The notes beneath the pieces were generated by a model. It worked only from the letters and a program-made list of their open reading frames with translations, did not search any database and was not told where the DNA came from. The position numbers and the translations under genes were made by a program. 64,000 nucleotides of DNA from Uloborus plumipes (lineage: Eukaryota > Arthropoda > Arachnida > Araneae > Uloboridae): the NCBI GenBank assembly GCA_038373865.1, contig JAXGGA010001058.1, forward strand, positions 1 through 64,000, read 5' to 3'. This document shows, piece by piece, positions 60,148-64,000 of this stretch. Each line of letters starts with the position of its first letter. Within the stretch, counting starts at the first letter, position 1.

Positions 60148-61312
60148 CAGTCGAACCCGCTTAATGGAATATCGGTTAATGGAATATCCCGCTTAATGTA
60201 ATACATTTTCAATGTCCAGAACTGTAGTAAATCATTTCTGTGTTAAATTTCCCGGTTAAAGGAATATCATGTTAGGAAGCAATCCCGGTTAAAAGAATAA
60301 TTTTTAGCCACGCTGATGTCGATCTCCTTCCATTTCCAACCCTTTTTTCCGGATTTTTCCTCCAGTAAAGAGCAATAATGATTGTGAAGCTTATGGACGG
60401 CTTCCAAATAATGTTTTGTCACTTCGTTGAAAGGGTGCAGGGGCAAGAAAAGCGATTCCTGGAATTTGAAAGGAATGTTTCCCTAGTGTTGTATACTGTT
60501 TGTCGCCCCCACTGTGTATCGTTCCTTCTGCTTCAGAGAATGAACAATAAGTTTCGAATAAGCTTTACCTCTAGGGACCCAAAGGAGAGATAAGAGAATA
60601 AAGGAGTAATGGGCAAACCAACAGGTGTAAAGGACCGGGGAAGAAGACGAGGCTGTGACGAATCTCTTCCGAGAAGCGCAACGATAAGTCTACTTTGATA
60701 TTCTGGAATCATTTTCCAATTTTGCTTCGGCTGTGCATGTGCTTGTCTCTTCATAATGTCTTCTAAGCGAAAAGATCGTACTTTGAAAGAAAAAGTGAAT
60801 TTTATTGAATATTCAAATGCTAATGTAAATGTACGCAGTTACAACTTGAAAAAAAGTTCGAGATATCGCAATCTCAAGTTTCGAAATTGTTGAAAAATAA
60901 AGAAAAAATTCTAAACGACTGGAAATTAAACAAAAACCTTAATCAAAAGAGAAAATACACAGGTAAAGAATCGGAAGTTGAAGATGCTGCTCTCCTTCGC
61001 TGGTTTGCTGAGAAGCGGGCTTGTAACGTTCCTGGTCATTTAATAAGGTCATTTTTAATTGAATTTCTAAATTTTAATATGTTTAAAGTATTATTAATTA
61101 ATATATTTAAATTACCATTAATTAATATGTCTAAAGTTAATCGTTATATACTTGTTGATGAATATACTTGTGGTTAAGGTAAATTTAAATGCTTTCTTGG
61201 TTTAAATGCAAGTTGGAACGTCGTGTGGATGGAATCCCGGATAATGGAATATCCCGCTTATTAGAATAATTTTCCGTGACAAATTGGCTATTCCATTAAG
61301 CGGGCTCGACTG
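60148..61312 (+). mobile_element. pogo/Tigger-like transposon, inactivated
   Basis: 1165 bp with TA on both sides (60146-60147 and 61313-61314). The ends are CAGTCGAACCCGCTTAATGG and (inward from right) CAGTCGAGCCCGCTTAATGG. GGAATATCCCGCTTA recurs subterminally at both ends. The interior has a broken CENP-B-type DNA-binding region and no catalytic domain. Confidence 0.92.
60756..61067 (+). pseudogene. pogo/Tigger transposase, N-terminal remnant
   Basis: From an ATG at 60756 the frame reads MSSKRKDRTLKEKVNFIEYS, the usual opening of the pogo/CENP-B helix-turn-helix. A frameshift around 60850-60860 moves the homology to another frame. There it continues KKFEISQSQVSKLLKNKEKI, then KRKYTGKESEVEDAALLRWF and EKRACNVPG. 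This covers the first DNA-binding helix-turn-helix and the start of the second (HTH_Tnp_Tc5 type). After about 61060 the homology ends and the DDE catalytic domain is absent, so most of the gene has been deleted. The intact protein would have bound the element's own ends; this copy cannot be functional. Confidence 0.85.
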
Positions 61313-61770
61313 TACAATTATCATCAGCTTGGATGAAAACTAACATTGGAGAGAGTACAGTTAAGCATATTTGTGTGCCACACGAGTGTAATTTCTACGT
61401 TGCAAAAGAACTTCTTGATTTGAGTCAACTAGTTTCAATTACAAAGAAGATCTTTCTAGAGAACTTAAAATTGTAATTGAAGTTAAGAAAGCAGTGGTGA
61501 ACAAAATTAGATATTACTTTCACAGATGGAATGACTTTCATAGTTGGAAATATAAAAGGTTTTGTACAGTTCTTGAAAATTATTTGTAAAGAAAAGTTTT
61601 TACGTACAACATAGCATTTTCGACTGATTGTTGACCCTGTAGTCTAGAGCGCTGTTTTAACAGAATATACGACCTTTTTAGCTTGTGTTATTAGATTTGT
61701 AATAATTACTAAAGGCGTATATGGACGAAAGACGAACTTTTCCTGTACTGAGTTTCCCACTACTCAGACT
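61313..61770. other. Unrecognised DNA, possible hAT interior
   Basis: GTGTGCCACACGAGTGTAA near 61374 resembles hAT interior DNA; otherwise nothing recognised. Confidence 0.3.
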
Positions 61771-61951
61771 AAAAGAAAGAAATGTGGTATAGTAAAAATC
61801 ACACATACAGCCCAGAAATAAGCTTTTTTTTTTTTTTTTTTTTTTTTCAATTTTTTAATGTTTTTCAGAACGTTAAAAAAATTAAAAGCGGCATGCAGGA
61901 CCTTTTTTCTCCAGAAAGTGGCACGCTTACCAAAAAGGTTGGCCACCCCTG
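61771..61951 (-). mobile_element. Right end of a hAT-like element
   Basis: The end read inward is CAGGGGTGGCCAACCTTTTT, continuing GGTAAGCGTGCCAC, a typical hAT terminus. A T-run at about 61826-61847 is inside. The left end was not found. One possibility is that the pogo element at 60148-61312 was inserted into this hAT copy, given the GTGGCAC-type pieces near 59826. Confidence 0.6.
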
Positions 61952-61959
61952 TGTCAGAA

Positions 61960-62731
61960 AATAAATATACAGCTCTCTGAGTAAAAAGGAAAAAAAATCA
62001 TCGCCCTCCACAACCTTTGGGCTTAAGAGGGATGAACTACTAAAAAATGTATTTCTTGTAAAACATAGTTTTAAACGTTTTGGTTTCTTCCTGTATAATT
62101 ATATATTTTTAAATTTTCAGAATATTTTAAATAATTCTAGAAAACAAAATTTCACTTCTAAAACTTGTAGCAATTCCACGTTAGATGGCAGCACACAACA
62201 TAAGAGTCATAAAATGCAATAAAAACGAAAAGAAATTGGACCATTGATTTTTTGTTAAAAATTTAAGTTTGAGTTTAATAATGTTTAGTTAAAGTTCAAA
62301 ACATTTTTTTCTGCATTATGATCCCCCTCCTCAAAACACTTTTGGGTGAGGAATACGATTCAAACCTTTTTTTTTTTGAAAGATCTCGGCAAGGACACCT
62401 CATTTCCATATTTCTCTTTTTGAATTAAACAATTTTTCGTTCAATTTTTAAGAGTTCAAAAGACAAATAACATTATTGCCTGGATTTCTTTCAAACTAGC
62501 TGGATCTTTCAAACTGTCGGAAAATGGTCTTGATGAAGAAAGTACGTTCTTCACCAGTGAAAACCCTGGTTTTTAAAAACCTGTCCAAAACCCTAGGGTC
62601 CAAAATTAAATTTTAGTGAAATTGTATTTTGTGAGCAAATATTAAAAACAGAACAAAATCTACTGATGAAATGATTTATTAATTGAAATATTTAAATTAA
62701 ATATTGTTTATTGAATGTAAACATTCAAATA
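61960..62731. other. AT-rich DNA without recognised genes
   Basis: Contains AGATGGCAGCAC at about 62183; nothing else recognised. Confidence 0.4.
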
Positions 62732-62903
62732 CAGTCGAGCTGCTTATGATTATATTGGTTAGAAGAATATCCACTTACTGTAATACATTTTTAATGTACC
62801 ACACCGTTGTAATGTTTTTTTTTTTTTTTTTCTGATCATGGATAAGTATAGTTAGAATATTTTTTCGCGGCAAAATAGTTATTCCATTAAGCGGGGTCAA
62901 CTG
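62732..62903. mobile_element. Deletion derivative of the pogo/Tigger family
   Basis: 172 bp with ends CAGTCGAGCTGCTTATGAT and (inward from right) CAGTTGACCCCGCTTAATGG, and TA on both sides. GAATATCCACTTACTG matches the subterminal repeat of 60148-61312. Only ends and a T-run remain. Confidence 0.88.
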
Positions 62904-64000
62904 TATGTATTTAAAAATATAATAAACTTATGCACCTGATTCTAATATAGTTGCATAAAAATTACAATTCTTCACAACAAAAGTTCATTTAGTATTTATG
63001 AGTTTAAATAATTTTGTTTTAAACAGTAGCCAAACTTTCTACAAAAATATTCAAGAACTCAAAATATAGTGCAATAATTGTCTTAAAAGCACTAAATGAG
63101 TTTTTCAAAAAAGCTTTAGTGCAAAAAGCTTTAATGAAAAAAAAAGTTTTAGTGCAGTTTTTCTTCTCTTGTACTATATACTCAACTACTATAATAATGA
63201 TTGGCACTGAGTAACCATAAATCAAGGAAAATGCTTTTTCCTTTTTTTGTGTGTGAAAGTTATCACGTTGCTACATTTTTGTTCATGTAGTTACAGAATA
63301 CATAATACAAACTATCATTTTTTTAAAAATCACTAGTTTTGAAATAGAGTGCTTTTGAAACCATTGATTGATTTTCAGTATCGGATTTAAAGACCTTTCT
63401 TATTCAAACATCGTGTAAAAGAACATCACATAGATACCATTATAAAAAAGTTACGCTATTTTTCCTTCGAAATATTACCCATTTAAAAGCATACTTTTGA
63501 GTAATAAATGTAACTGAAATTAGTTACTTTGGTAGTTGGGCAATTTTCTTCTCATAACACTAACATCTCTTACATAAGGAATTTTTAAGTAACATCGTTA
63601 TTGGCAATTTATTTTTTTTACTAAAATATTGCTTTTTTAGTAATATTTTTTTAGAGAAAAATATTATCAAACATTTATTACTAAGCACTAATTAGTATTT
63701 ACATTTATCTATTATTAATATAGCAGCAAAAAAGTGGTCGGAAAAACCTAATTTTTGTTGCAAACTACAACTACCACAATTTTGTTATAAATGTAGTTAA
63801 CTATAGCTACTTTTTTTTAGATGTAGCACCTTCAAAGTCCATTGTAGTTGCGACTTCGCTACTTTTTGAAAAATAAATAAATAAAAATAATACACTATTT
63901 GAGAATTGAAAGTTTGTTTAAGGAAGAATTTTCTTTTGGTTAAGCGTGTGACAGGAAGAAAAAAAATCAAACCTATTAGTATGTTGGGATTTGTCAAGGA
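62904..64000. other. AT-rich DNA without recognised genes
   Basis: A short duplicated TTTTAGTGC-type phrase occurs near 63105-63160. Frames are short and low in complexity. Confidence 0.4.

Overview
This window reads as eukaryotic nuclear DNA: AT-rich, gene-poor, packed with DNA-transposon relics, and with one split gene. It is probably from an arthropod and perhaps a chelicerate. The basis is an artichoke/chaoptin-type leucine-rich-repeat (LRR) gene, a (CAA)n-tailed tRNA-type SINE, and many Tc1/mariner, pogo/Tigger and hAT miniature elements. The species cannot be fixed from sequence alone. Nothing prokaryotic (operons, CRISPR, rRNA) is present.

Region by region. 1-23.3 kb: a block bounded by two near-identical 689-bp inverted repeats (1-689 and 22580-23268). 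Each arm carries a copy of a palindrome-rich miniature element. A Tc1-like element with an open 357-codon transposase (695-2113) sits 5 bp past the left arm. Inside the block are decayed Tc1, mariner, pogo-like and hAT pieces, a perfect 103-bp-arm hairpin (9091-9354) and a TA-flanked element with GGGGTAAAATGG-type ends (17551-19216). 23.3-44.8 kb: no credible host gene. It holds a second TA-flanked element with G-rich ends (23790-25073), a (TA)n microsatellite, a SINE split by a hAT miniature element with a perfect 8-bp target duplication, and a 2.3-kb TA-flanked element with six TGTAACGTGAGTCACG sites (32535-34839). Further miniature elements and a GC-rich palindromic module (39445-39597) follow. 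44.8-52.5 kb: a 2.7-kb foldback element with roughly 1.1-kb arms, more hAT and pogo-like pieces, and a second hairpin (52261-52502). 53.5-59.4 kb: the only convincing host gene, on the minus strand. Two coding exons (59432-56744 and 54085-53514) join through a GT-AG intron into a 1086-residue secreted or surface LRR protein. 60.1-64 kb: a broken pogo/Tigger element with a CENP-B-type N-terminus (60148-61312), a hAT end, a 172-bp deletion derivative of the same pogo family (62732-62903), and otherwise unrecognised AT-rich DNA.

The window therefore shows one extracellular LRR gene in a transposon-dominated landscape. The most notable points are the long inverted repeats, the six-copy palindromic miniature family, the element full of AP-1-like palindromes, and the fixed-position N-glycosylation sequons in the LRR protein. 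No multi-gene system was found. Element boundaries come from reading inverted repeats and target duplications by eye and may be off by a few bases.
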